Below are positions 45,863 through 54,899 of a stretch of DNA of 64,000 nucleotides, piece by piece (the stretch's first letter is position 1; every line of letters starts with the position of its first letter). The DNA lies in NCBI GenBank assembly GCA_028274465.1, contig CM051458.1, forward strand, positions 29,772,692 to 29,836,691. Direction: 5' to 3'. The position numbers and the translations under genes are program-made. Under the pieces are notes generated by a model, which saw only the letters and a list, made by a program, of their open reading frames with translations, was not told where the DNA came from and did no database searches. The DNA comes from Plantago ovata. Lineage: Eukaryota > Streptophyta > Magnoliopsida > Lamiales > Plantaginaceae.

Positions 45863-46332
45863 ATGAATAACTTTCGAGAGTGGATGTATAACAAGTGGGG
45901 TGTAAACGGCATAAGGCCAGAGTTCTTCGCTGGAGTGGAGACCTTTTGTGATTGGGCATTTACTACACAAAATATGGTTGAGATTCGTGTCCATGCACCG
46001 AATGCACATGCGGATGGCCTTATCTCGACAGAGCAACGGTCACCATGCACTTATACCAGTACGGTTTCCAACCTGGATACCATATCTGGAACCATCATGG
46101 TGAAAGTTACGGCGGTCAACAAGGAGTTCACTATGACATAGGAGGGGCGGGGCCATCATCTGCACCCACGGATCAATACGGGGATGAGTTTCAATCTGAC
46201 CTGGATTTTGTAAATGATTGGTTTCCACATCTCCATCACAATGATGACACACATGAACCTGGAATGCCAAATCCGGAAGCAAAAAAGTTATACGAGTTAA
46301 TACACGCTGCAGATCAACCTTTACTAGTGTAA
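45863..46332 (+). pseudogene. CACTA transposase N-terminal fragment, right copy
   Basis: Same as 36888-37358. Here the region after FFAGVETFCDWAF reads in the family frame, while a base missing near 45984 shifts the Cys block out of frame. Each copy is therefore right where the other is wrong, and the underlying gene may be open. The catalytic transposase domain is absent. Confidence 0.72.
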
Positions 46333-46511
46333 TCTTGATATTTGGGTGACCACCCTTTACTAATTGTTGATTTAGAATCCTGTTGTAGTTAGTTACATGT
46401 GTATGGGTTATATTTTACCGTAGTCTGATGTATCATTGAATTAAGCTTGTATGAAATTTGCTTTGAAGCTAAGATTCGTGAATAAATTTGGATTTAATTA
46501 TGTAAATGCAG

Positions 46512-46991
46512 TATGGTTACACTAGTGCTGTTAAAGAAACTGCAACTGGGAGTAGTTCTGAAACTGTCCCATTTGTCCCTGCATTATGGGTTGAGCATGC
46601 TGAAGGAGTTAATCATGGAAGGGTGAGAGGCGTGTCTAGTACGGTTATTCTTTATGAAGCAGGATATACCTCGAACCGAGGACATGTTCCACCTGTTCAT
46701 TCAACAGCGTCATCCTTTGATAGAGAAAGAAAGGACATGGAGAAGGATTTTAATAACTTTAAGTCTGAAGTGAAGTCCAAAATGAACAAGCAATTAAAGG
46801 CCATGAAAGACTTTTTCATTAATGTCTTGGAGAAAACAGGTAACTCTGAAGTGGCGAAACAAGCTGATGCAACTTTTGTGTTTGATGATGATGAGGATAA
46901 TGATGATGATGCTGGTGGTGGTAAAGATCTTGACGACGAGACCAACGATGAGGAGACTGATGGTCGTTCTTCTGGCCCTTCGACTACTTGA
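46512..46991 (+). CDS. CACTA C-terminal exon, Transposase_24-like
   Basis: Follows a good acceptor (TTATGTAAATGCAG ending 46511). About 159 residues: ALWVEHAEGVNHGRVRGV resembles the conserved segment of the Ptta/En/Spm transposase family (TNPA-like DNA-binding partner). Next come a Lys/Glu-rich helical region (ERKDMEKDFNNFKSEVKSK) and an acidic Asp/Gly-rich tail. It lies only about 180 bases after the TNP2-like fragment, so the two may form one spliced gene joined by an internal deletion. The first in-frame Met is at 46506, in the intron side. Confidence 0.6.
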   Translation, partial: YGYTSAVKETATGSSSETVPFVPALWVEHAEGVNHGRVRGVSSTVILYEAGYTSNRGHVPPVHSTASSFDRERKDMEKDFNNFKSEVKSKMNKQLKAMKDFFINVLEKTGNSEVAKQADATFVFDDDEDNDDDAGGGKDLDDETNDEETDGRSSGPSTT

Positions 46992-48170
46992 TCATACTCT
47001 TATCTGATTGCTATGTATGTATTGGTAAGGACTTTGTTATGTTTTAGTATTTGGGCGGTGTATTCGTACATCACACTGTTATTTGTACATCGTATTTGAT
47101 CATACTCCCTTCGAGGACTTGATCATACACCGACTGACTCCTTGTATGTGAATTGTTTATGCAGGGAACGCAGTAAGACAATATGAAGCACATACAGATA
47201 GTTGAATGTATCAAGCACCTTTTGTAGAAACTCGAGAGTTGGAGACTCTCTTTTGTGTGCAGAGAAATTAATGTAGTGGTAGATGTTCTATTAAAAATCA
47301 GTTCTTCTGTCTGTGTAAGTTATCTGGACTCCCCTTGATGTTTTAGAACATGCTAACTTAGGGGAAATAGTTTTTGAATCTTGGCCATTTTGGTTGGATA
47401 GTTTGTTACGACCAAGATTAGCTTCATACTTCCTACCTTTCAGTTCAATCGGCGGAGGAAGCATATATTTCTATATGTATGTAACTACTTATTATTGTTA
47501 CTAGCAATAAAATGCGATACTTTTTCCAAAAAAAATAAATAAATTGGATGTTGACTTTTTCACTGTTTCGAAGTATTATTATTTTGTTGTTATTGTTGTC
47601 ATTGATTGTCTCTAATTGTGCTTTGAAGTTTATAAATATTAAATTACACATTAAATATATTAAAAAAAATTAAAAGTTTCTGTTTCCGATTTTTTATAGT
47701 TTTAGCGTTTTCACGTACCCGTATTGTTTCCCTTTCCGTTTCCGTGCTTTCTAGTTGCAAACGAATAAAACAAAAACATTGAAAGCGTAAGGTAACACAG
47801 GTTCTTATTAACACCCCACGAATTCTTCGTATAAGTAGATTTTGATAAAACTCAACACATTTAAAAAGTTTGAAATATTGCAAATCACACCTTAGTGCCA
47901 TTTCCTTCCCCATTTTAGGGGTATAGAATATTGTGACAAAAAAATAAAATAGAAAAAAAAATCCCTTTCTCCACCTTATAATCTGATATCATGATTTTGT
48001 CACCGGCGAGAAATTCCTTCAAACTTAAATTCAATGTGTGTTCTAATAAATTTCAAATTTACGAGATATTATTTAAAAATAATTATTATTTATTATTATA
48101 TAAATAAAAATGAGATGTTTGACATTTTAGAGGGATTTTCATTGTAAATTACTCGTACAATTTTACATAA
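46992..48170 (+). other. CACTA 3' non-coding DNA before the mariner
   Basis: No conserved ORF. A second acceptor-like site (GTTTATGCAG near 47163) and an AATAAAATG word near 47507 suggest the 3' untranslated part of the transposase transcript. The rest is AT-rich. Confidence 0.5.
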
Positions 48171-48471
48171 TACTCCCTCCGTTCCCTGAGAAGTGTCCTG
48201 TTTTGCCATTTTGGGCGTTTCGTTAGAAGTGTCCTGTTTCCTTTTTTGGAAATAATACTATCCAACACATATTATAAAATATTCATCCTAATTATGTGGT
48301 CCCAAGTCATTAATCAAGTTAATTAAATTAATTAGCTCTAATTAGCTCTGTGAAAAAGTAATGCTCCCGCAAAATAAATGTACTACGGTACTACTAGTAG
48401 TCTACCTTATGTTTTACCCACCAAATGCCTTAAAAATCTGTTGGTCTACCGTGTCCTCACTCCTATTTACC

Positions 48472-49158
48472 ATGTCGTCGCCGCCGTCATCTCCGGTCAA
48501 ATTGGAGATGGAAAATAGCAGATCCATTCATCCTCTTGCACGCAAAGCCTCTGCACTCTCTTCTCCAGTCAAATCACAAAAGAAAAAGAGAATATCAGCT
48601 CCTCTTCCACACAACTCTTCCCCACCTTCTTCTCCGGTCAAATCGGAGACGGTAAAGAGTCCATCGCCTCCCCCTCTGCTGAATTTTGTTCCTGTCACTC
48701 TGGATGATGACGATTTCAATGTCGTGGGGCTCTTTGTTCCTGATTCTGAGGATGATGATGAGTTTGATTCCATGGCTCTGGAATCCATGGTGCCAGAGAC
48801 GGTTTTGCCGGATTTTCTGCCTAACATCGTCAAAGCTTCATATTTGACTTCGGTCAAAGACATTGGTTCTGATACTTTGACTTCCATGGTTCCGGATACA
48901 GTGGAGCCGAATTTTATGGATTCTGATGTGAATTCGGTCAAAGACATTGGTTTTGATACTTTGGCTTCCATGGTTCCAGAGACGTTGGAGCCAAATTTGA
49001 TGGAGTCCGAGCCGGAGCCGGATTCGTGGGTTCCTGATTCACCTGTGACTGACTCCAAGGAGATGCTTCTTTTGAAGCTCAAGAAGTCCAATGAAGATAG
49101 CCGTCCATTTATGAGGGAGATGATTCTTCTGTTTATGCCTCATTTTACCCACTGGTAA
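48472..49158 (+). CDS. Acidic Ser/Pro ORF of unknown function inside the mariner element
   Basis: Start chosen at ATG 48472 (context ACCATGT); 228 residues. The N-terminal part has three SPVK words at residues 7-10, 31-34 and 54-57, in related DNA surroundings (SSPVK); SPxK fits the cyclin-dependent kinase consensus. Then come LDDDDFNVVGLFVPDSEDDDEF and a repeated unit SVKDIGxDTLxSMVP at 48850 and 48934 (84-bp period), with a third partial copy earlier. The C-terminus is Lys/Leu-rich and ends in FMPHFTHW. No known domain recognised. It may be a captured host fragment or an accessory ORF of this family. Confidence 0.5.
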   Translation: MSSPPSSPVKLEMENSRSIHPLARKASALSSPVKSQKKKRISAPLPHNSSPPSSPVKSETVKSPSPPPLLNFVPVTLDDDDFNVVGLFVPDSEDDDEFDSMALESMVPETVLPDFLPNIVKASYLTSVKDIGSDTLTSMVPDTVEPNFMDSDVNSVKDIGFDTLASMVPETLEPNLMESEPEPDSWVPDSPVTDSKEMLLLKLKKSNEDSRPFMREMILLFMPHFTHW

Positions 49159-49641
49159 TGCCTCATCTTTTTATTTTAGTTTGATTGGCAATGCCTCCTC
49201 TGTTTATTTTAGTTTGATTGGCTTAATTGTGTTGTATGCTTGGTATACTAGAATTCTCTATTTGGTTCATGTGAAGTGGCACTAGATTTATAGCCTCATG
49301 AAAATTTTACATAGAATAATTTTACAACTAGATGTTTAGAACTTAAAAACAAGATCTCACTTAGGACCTGTTTTCAAGCCATAAACACGTACACAATAAG
49401 TTGTCATCTGGTTACAGAGTTATCCTATAGAGTTACATACAAAAGAAGTTGCTACTTAGTTATAGAGTTACCCTATATAGTTACATACAAAAGAAGTTGC
49501 TACCTAGTAACCGGGTACCCTTTATAGTTACAAAAGGATTCTACCATGTACGTAGACTAAGTTTGAGCCAAGCTAGCAACATCACTAGCAAGTTCTCCTA
49601 ACCCATCTGCTTCCCCCGCTGCCACCAAGTAACCAATACAC
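49159..49641 (+). repeat. Mariner interior with a 49-bp tandem repeat
   Basis: Non-coding gap between the two convergent ORFs. From about 49410 a 49-base unit containing GTTACATACAAAAGAAGTTG is repeated twice with a third partial copy. Confidence 0.7.
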
Positions 49642-50118
49642 TCACTCACCAATGTCAACATAGAGTGAACTGAGACACCATTTAATCCTTTCAAACATAT
49701 TACCTGGTGTCGAATGTGGTTTGATTGCATTTGTATGAACTCTGATCTTCTTCTCTTTCTTCCACCTCCAAATTGTGGTTCTCCCAACTTTCAGTGCACT
49801 TGCGAGTCCAGTTATAGTTTTCCTTTTTTTCTTCGGAATCGCTTTTATTGTTTCTGCATCAACTTCCAGTTTTCTTTTTCTAACATAGCCCACTTCCTGA
49901 TTTGACAAATAAATTGGCTTCCCTTGTTGCATCTGGGCCACTGCTTTGTTCCATATTCTACTCACCGTCCTCCTGGTCACACCAAAAGCGAGACTTGCTT
50001 CCGCAATCTTCCCCCGCTCTAGCTTCCGTCCCCCGAGCTCAGCATTGTAGTGCAGCATCAGAAATTGTGCTACCTGGTTTCTCAACTGGTTGGATAAGTT
50101 AGGTTTTGAATTAGACAT
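49642..50118 (-). pseudogene. Mariner transposase N-terminal (HTH) fragment
   Basis: ATG at 50118 on the minus strand (MSNSKPNLSNQLRNQ), 158 residues. Two helix-turn-helix blocks are typical of plant mariner-like transposases: GKIAEASLAFGVTRRTVSRIWNKA, then TITGLASALKVGRTTIWRW, followed by a HTNAIKPHSTPGN block. It stops at WCLSSLYVDIGE, just before the catalytic DDD domain would begin. It could still bind the terminal repeats (inference). Confidence 0.85.
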
Positions 50119-50589
50119 TTTGAACAGAAGCTGTATATATATGGGATGCAAACTACTTTTTGATTGGCTTCAAGATTGTCATTGGTGGTTGGCTAGGAAG
50201 CAATGCTGTGTATTTTTTGGCAAGATGCTGTAGATTGGCATTTATGGATGTACTTATAATTCTAGTTGGTTTGTTGTTGTAAATTTGTAATATAGGAGGG
50301 AAAACTCTAATGATTATGGTGGGAAATTTTCATTTTGTTACAGTAAGGCTGTGAAATGCCATTTTAGATTTGGAAATATTTTCAGTACAGTAACTGGCTC
50401 AAATTTTGAAAATTTTGTGGGCTGTCTTTGCATCATGTTTATATTTTTGGAGGGAGTTGTTAAGTTGGACTCATCACATTATTATTGTCCACAAGACCCC
50501 ACAAGTCCACTTGCATATTTATTTAAATCATTTATCTTAAAACTTGAGCCAACTTGAGAAGTGAGACACTTCTCAAGGAATGGAGGGAG
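50119..50589 (-). other. Mariner right-end non-coding DNA
   Basis: 5' flank of the transposase fragment, with a TATATATA word near 50133. It ends in the right terminal inverted repeat, which contains a short extra inverted pair (GAGAAGTGAGACACTTCTC). Confidence 0.6.
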
Positions 50590-50591
50590 TA

Positions 50592-51038
50592 TTACTTAAG
50601 GAAATATACGCACGGTTCAATAAGGAAATATACACAAGGTAAGTAGGTGAATACAGTCATACAAGTCATACAGATATAAAAGGAGTCATGATATACAACA
50701 TTTGACAGCTAGCTGTTAGTTATCTAGATTAGGAGTATGCCACCACGATACAACTTGAATATTCATACGCCCTCTCTCTTCACTATTATTTTTTATACTA
50801 TAACCAACAGCTGGCTGTCACTCATTCCTTTATTATATATTTATTTTAGTAAGACTTTTCTGTATAAGCAACGGGCTTCTGTTGGTTACATGTTGCTACA
50901 TTATAGCCGATTAATATAATGCAAAGTTGTAGATATAACTAACAGATACATACAAACCGTTGCTTATCGCATTAAGTACTTCACAGCAAATTTGTCTGTT
51001 AGTTATTTCCTGTCACTTATCTTCAAGTTTTTTAGTAG
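50592..51038 (+). repeat. Right subterminal region of the CACTA element
   Basis: Rich in CTGTTAGTTA, AACCAACAG, AACTAACAG and CCGTTGCTTA words, mirror images of those at 34560-34760. Such arrays are transposase binding regions in CACTA elements. Confidence 0.7.
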
Positions 51039-51040
51039 TA

Positions 51041-51245
51041 AGAGGTTTCTCAAAGCAAACCCTTTCGTTGCGAAGCCTGTTGCGCTCAACGCGGCGATGG
51101 TAATGTCCCTTCATCTGACTGACTCGAATGCATCTAGGATCGATGATGTGTCTATCCCAATAATACATCCACGGGCGTCTCAGGGAGTTTCTTGGTTACG
51201 AAGATATACTTATGACCATCATAATATATCGATGCACTCGCCAGT
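51041..51245 (+). repeat. Repeat B, first copy
   Basis: AGAGGTTTCTCAAAGC to CGCCAGT; matches 52365-52568. It is the remainder of the first U+B unit after CACTA insertion. Confidence 0.85.
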
Positions 51246-52568
51246 TGTAAGAAAATACGGTCAGAGTTAACCCTAGGGTACGCAGCGGAATTTCAAAAAT
51301 TTTCTTAACATACAGGTTTTTGATTATGTATATGCCGTATATATTTAAACACGTCAATTAGAAGACTAACCTTACTTCCAAAGCAAGCACAACTTCCAAG
51401 TCTTCGTAATAATCCAGTGTATCTTCTCCTTCGCCGAAGTCGAAGATATCTGCAATACTCTGATTATCTGCAAGACAATAAGAGTTAGTTTCCAGCTCCT
51501 AGAACCTCAACCTTGGTATCCACGGATGAACAGCCTATCGGAAGAATGCTAGGATATTATTTGTGTGACCAAGAAGATGGGGCGGAGATTTTCCTCCGGC
51601 AAGAGGGGTGGCGCGCGCGGCTTATAGAGGAGAGGGAGAGAGCTTTTATTTTCTCTAAGAAAGGTAGAATAATTCTCTAAGAATTTGATACTGAAAAAGA
51701 TCTCTAATGACTTACTTATATAGTAGTCAATACAAGTATAAAGCATAAGCAATTAGACTTCATAAAGGAATAAGAATATAATTCTTATCGCACTAGGAAA
51801 CCAATTTCAAGTCTAGATTCATTCCCAATTAAATTAAAACTCAATCAGGAAAATCTAACTTATCCCTTGGACTTCTAATAGAGGAAGGAGTCGAACTCCT
51901 TCCCCTACTCAGCTCGCGCGTGCGCGTGTCCTACTGGAGATAGGTGGGTCCTGATTTTGGGACCCACTTATAGTTCTAAGGGAATTCAAACTCCAAGTAG
52001 ATTTTGCCCATGTGCATATGTTAATTCTAAATTAACATATCCTTTCAAATCAAAACTCTATTATATTTCTAAAATATAATCTTTAATTGTATTTACATAA
52101 AATACAATTAATTAGCCAATTCAATTAATAATTCCAAATCATTAATTGAGCAACTAAATATTATAATTAATCCAAATCAATTATAATCCATCAATCACAA
52201 TTAATTTCCAATCAGTTGCGATTCCATCTTCAAGGATATTCTGATAAGCTGAATCACCACATAGTGTGACCCATAGGGCCTCATTGTATTAAGCAAGTCC
52301 TAGACTAGGCAAAATGGAATTCCTAGACGGTTCCATTTGCAATATTAATACATGAGGGCGTTTGAGAGGTTTCTCAAAGCAAACCCTTTCGTTGCGAAGC
52401 TTGTTGCGCTCAACGCGGCGATGGTAACGTCCCTTCATCTGACTGACTCGAATGCATCTAGATCGATGATGTGTCTATCCCAATAATACATCCACGGGCG
52501 TCTCAGGGAGTTGCTTGGTTACGAAGATATACTTATGACCATCATAATATATCAATGCACTGGCCAGT
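51246..52568 (+). repeat. Second, uninterrupted U+B unit
   Basis: U (51246-52364) matches 33418-34540 and B (52365-52568) matches 51041-51245, with scattered substitutions and small indels. It therefore predates the CACTA insertion and is not an assembly copy. No ORF recognised. Confidence 0.85.
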
Positions 52569-53314
52569 GACTTTACCAACACAACTATGAAGACTATGAG
52601 CAGTACTCTCCTGTGCTACACATGAGAGATGAATCCTTCACAGAAACACTTATCATCCCCATTTGTATGTAGCCATAATCCTGGATCGTGTCTTAGGTCA
52701 ACTGCTTATTCAGAGCTGACATCGACGGGTCCACCGAGGATATGGGGCAACAAATGTGATGATAAAGTCCTGTAAGTCCAAAGGACGACTGGCATCACTT
52801 CGACAACTTACCGATTCCCATAGACACTTCGGTGTAGAGTATACATCGATGGGAGTGTCCGGTGGGTACTTCCATTGTTCGGTAATCATCCTTCGAACAA
52901 CTATGCGCAGTTATGGGAACGTTTCTTGATTGTCCAACAATCCGTTCCGTGGCCGTGGGATCGGCTCACACTTGCTCCAACAAGTATAACCTCCACGAAT
53001 ACTAGTCTCAGCTGGTTCATTCAGACCCCTACATCCGAGATGAACCTTGAATAGGGAGAGTTTGAGATAGATGATAACTCACACAGCTCCCACTATCTGT
53101 GTGATCGGTCATCTATCCGAGGGGACATGTTTAATATCAATACAGACAGAAATAGAGATATGACATGCTGCATGCCTGGTGTAATATAAATATGGAAGCG
53201 ATACTCAATAGTCAAACAACAAACATATATTATATTACGTTGACCTGTGAAATAGTACATATATGCCCTCTATAAGGGCTGCATGTCCTTAATAAGGACT
53301 GTCTCTAGGACATA
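52569..53314 (-). repeat. Repeat P', inverted relative to P
   Basis: Read on the minus strand it starts TGTCCTAGAGACAGTCC and follows P (32220-33417) word for word in many places, but lacks the solo LTR. P and P' face each other across the U+B units. Confidence 0.75.
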
Positions 53315-53552
53315 TACACTATCAAGTATGACGCTTTGAAAGAGATGCACATGATTATTCTCTGTATGTTTATGATTTATAAACACAAATACCTTCGAAG
53401 TAGGATAGTGACAATATCCGTTGTAGATCTTTATCATAAACGTGACATTGAACGATTGTATGTAATGCTGGAATTTAGTATGTGTTATAGTATCTCACAT
53501 GTATGCTTGATGTTCTAAGTAAAATGCACTTATATTGACTTCGACAACGTGT
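53315..53552 (+). other. Unassigned DNA between P' and N2
   Basis: AT-rich; a 60-codon ORF here has no recognisable features. Confidence 0.5.
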
Positions 53553-53557
53553 GTGAC

Positions 53558-54754
53558 TGATGAACGTGTATTTTACACTTTCATTTGAATCTTTTTCACC
53601 TATTTTAGCTATCCTCTATGTTAATTTAACTATATTTTAGTGCATTTTATTAGAATAGTGTCACGTTTCCCTTTAGTGTGTATTTTACAGGTTTTGGGTG
53701 AAAAACGAGGTTTTTCGGGCAATTATATTGAAGTAGACAAGGAATTGGTGTTCCGAAGGCCAAATTGGAGTATTTGAAAGATTCCGGATAGGATTTGAAG
53801 TCTAGGGCTCGAGTCTGAAGGCTAAAAGGTCACTAGAAGGCAAAAACCGCGTCCGAAAAGGAGAAGAAATCCAAAAACGCGTCGAAAACGCGTAGAAGGC
53901 CGAAAAAACCTCCCGGGCGAGTCGCCCGGGACGTGGGGCGAATCGCCCCACACCAGGCGAATCGCCCGGTGTGTGGGGCCCTTCGCCCCACACCTTCCGA
54001 AACACTATATATAGTTGCTCAGTTTTCTCTGTTTTTCATACTTTTTTTCAGACCTTTTCTCTCACCTTTCTCATTAGTTTTAGGTAGGAATTCTCCAGAG
54101 CCTGTTATGGGGATTCTTAGCTTAGGAGATAATTTTTCTTAGCGTTTTGGAGCTTGTAAGATCGCGATTCTTCGGAGATTGACAACCTTCGGTAACATTG
54201 TATCTTACAGTTTTTCTATTTATATTTATTTATCTTTCAACATGTTTTCTTCTATGATTTATGTTGATTGCATGACATCTATGAGTAGCTAAACTTCTCG
54301 TTGGTGATAGTATGTAAATTCTTAGCGAAGGGTTAATAATTATGCTAATGGCTATATCGCGCATTATATTTTGAGTTATTGCTTTAATTCTTTGATCTAT
54401 CTAAAACCTTTATCTTCGTAGTGTTGAATAATTACGGAACACAATTGGACAATTCATTGATCAAGGATCTCTATGCAAAACCGGGGACTTTATATGCATG
54501 ATTATTAACCTGCTATGCTTTGAAGGACCATACTATCACCAATCTCCATTATCTGTTAAGAAAATCCTTTGCTAAGTCGTCTGCTGTTTTATATTCTTAA
54601 GTTAGATTAGATAAAGCTAGTTATAGTCCTTAGAGATCGACACTCGAGGGTTATTTTACTGCTACACTACGATTTTCGTTGTAGTTGTGAATTGCCTTTG
54701 GCTCAAAACAAATTTATTCGATTAATTAGAATCTGACAAATTCTCTGTTCATCA
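53558..54754 (+). repeat. Athila LTR C (5' LTR of N2)
   Basis: 1197 bp, TGATGAACG to GTTCATCA. TATA at 54005-54014, preceded by the fullest palindrome cluster of the window. Confidence 0.95.
53911..53994 (+). repeat. Four successive GC palindromes before the LTR C TATA box
   Basis: CCCGGGCGAGTCGCCCGGG, TGGGGCGAATCGCCCCA, CACCAGGCGAATCGCCCGGTG and a TGTGGGGC/GCCCCACA stem follow each other almost without spacers, ending about 10 bases upstream of CTATATATAG. LTR D has the same block (61364-61449) with point changes in the third palindrome. Confidence 0.9.
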
Positions 54755-54757
54755 AAT

Positions 54758-54775
54758 TGGCGCCGTTGCCGGGGA
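54758..54775 (+). other. Primer binding site (tRNA-Asp type) of N2
   Basis: TGGCGCCGTTGCCGGGGA, identical to N1. Confidence 0.93.
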
Positions 54776-54899
54776 CTATACTCCTTTTTCTGTTTAGCTT
54801 TTTTATATTTTCAGCATTCAATTCCTAGTTCTAGTAGTTTTTAGTTTTCCTATTTAATCTCTCTCTGATACTGCTTTCCTAGTTTGTTACAGATAGTGT

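Larger units (their letters stand above)
39534..48437 (+). repeat. Right copy of the 8.9-kb direct duplication
   Basis: Starts CGACCACCAGCTC as at 30588 and ends where the left copy meets the gap; beyond 48437 the sequence continues uniquely. Its first 700 bases carry many single-base indels against the left copy, and its last part is cleaner than the left copy. It is about 58 bases longer in total. Confidence 0.93.
48173..50589 (+). mobile_element. Plant mariner-like element nested in the CACTA element
   Basis: Terminal inverted repeats CTCCCTCCGTTCC-CTGAGAAGTGTC and, at the right, CTCCCTCCATTCC-TTGAGAAGTGTC, flanked by TA on both sides (48171-48172 and 50590-50591). This is the classic end of plant Tc1/mariner (Stowaway-related) elements. 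It carries an N-terminal transposase fragment on the minus strand and an unrelated ORF on the plus strand, convergent. It lacks the DDD catalytic region and is non-autonomous. Confidence 0.9.
43482..51038 (+). mobile_element. CACTA (En/Spm) transposon, complete copy, with nested mariner
   Basis: Ends CTACTAGAAAACTC and, inverted, CTACTAAAAAACTTG (at 51038). It separates U (ending CGTTTG) from B (AGAGGTTTCTC), which are contiguous at 52364/52365, so the insertion site is exact to a few bases. The expected 3-bp target duplication is not clear (TTG left, TA right). Size is 7557 bp including a 2417-bp mariner. It encodes only the N-terminal transposase-associated domain and a C-terminal exon, so it is non-autonomous. 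Confidence 0.78.

Noticed and set aside
30588-48437. Biological segmental duplication
   Set aside because: Considered, but breakpoints coincide with the N gap and the indel pattern fits contig ends. Left open to read-level testing.
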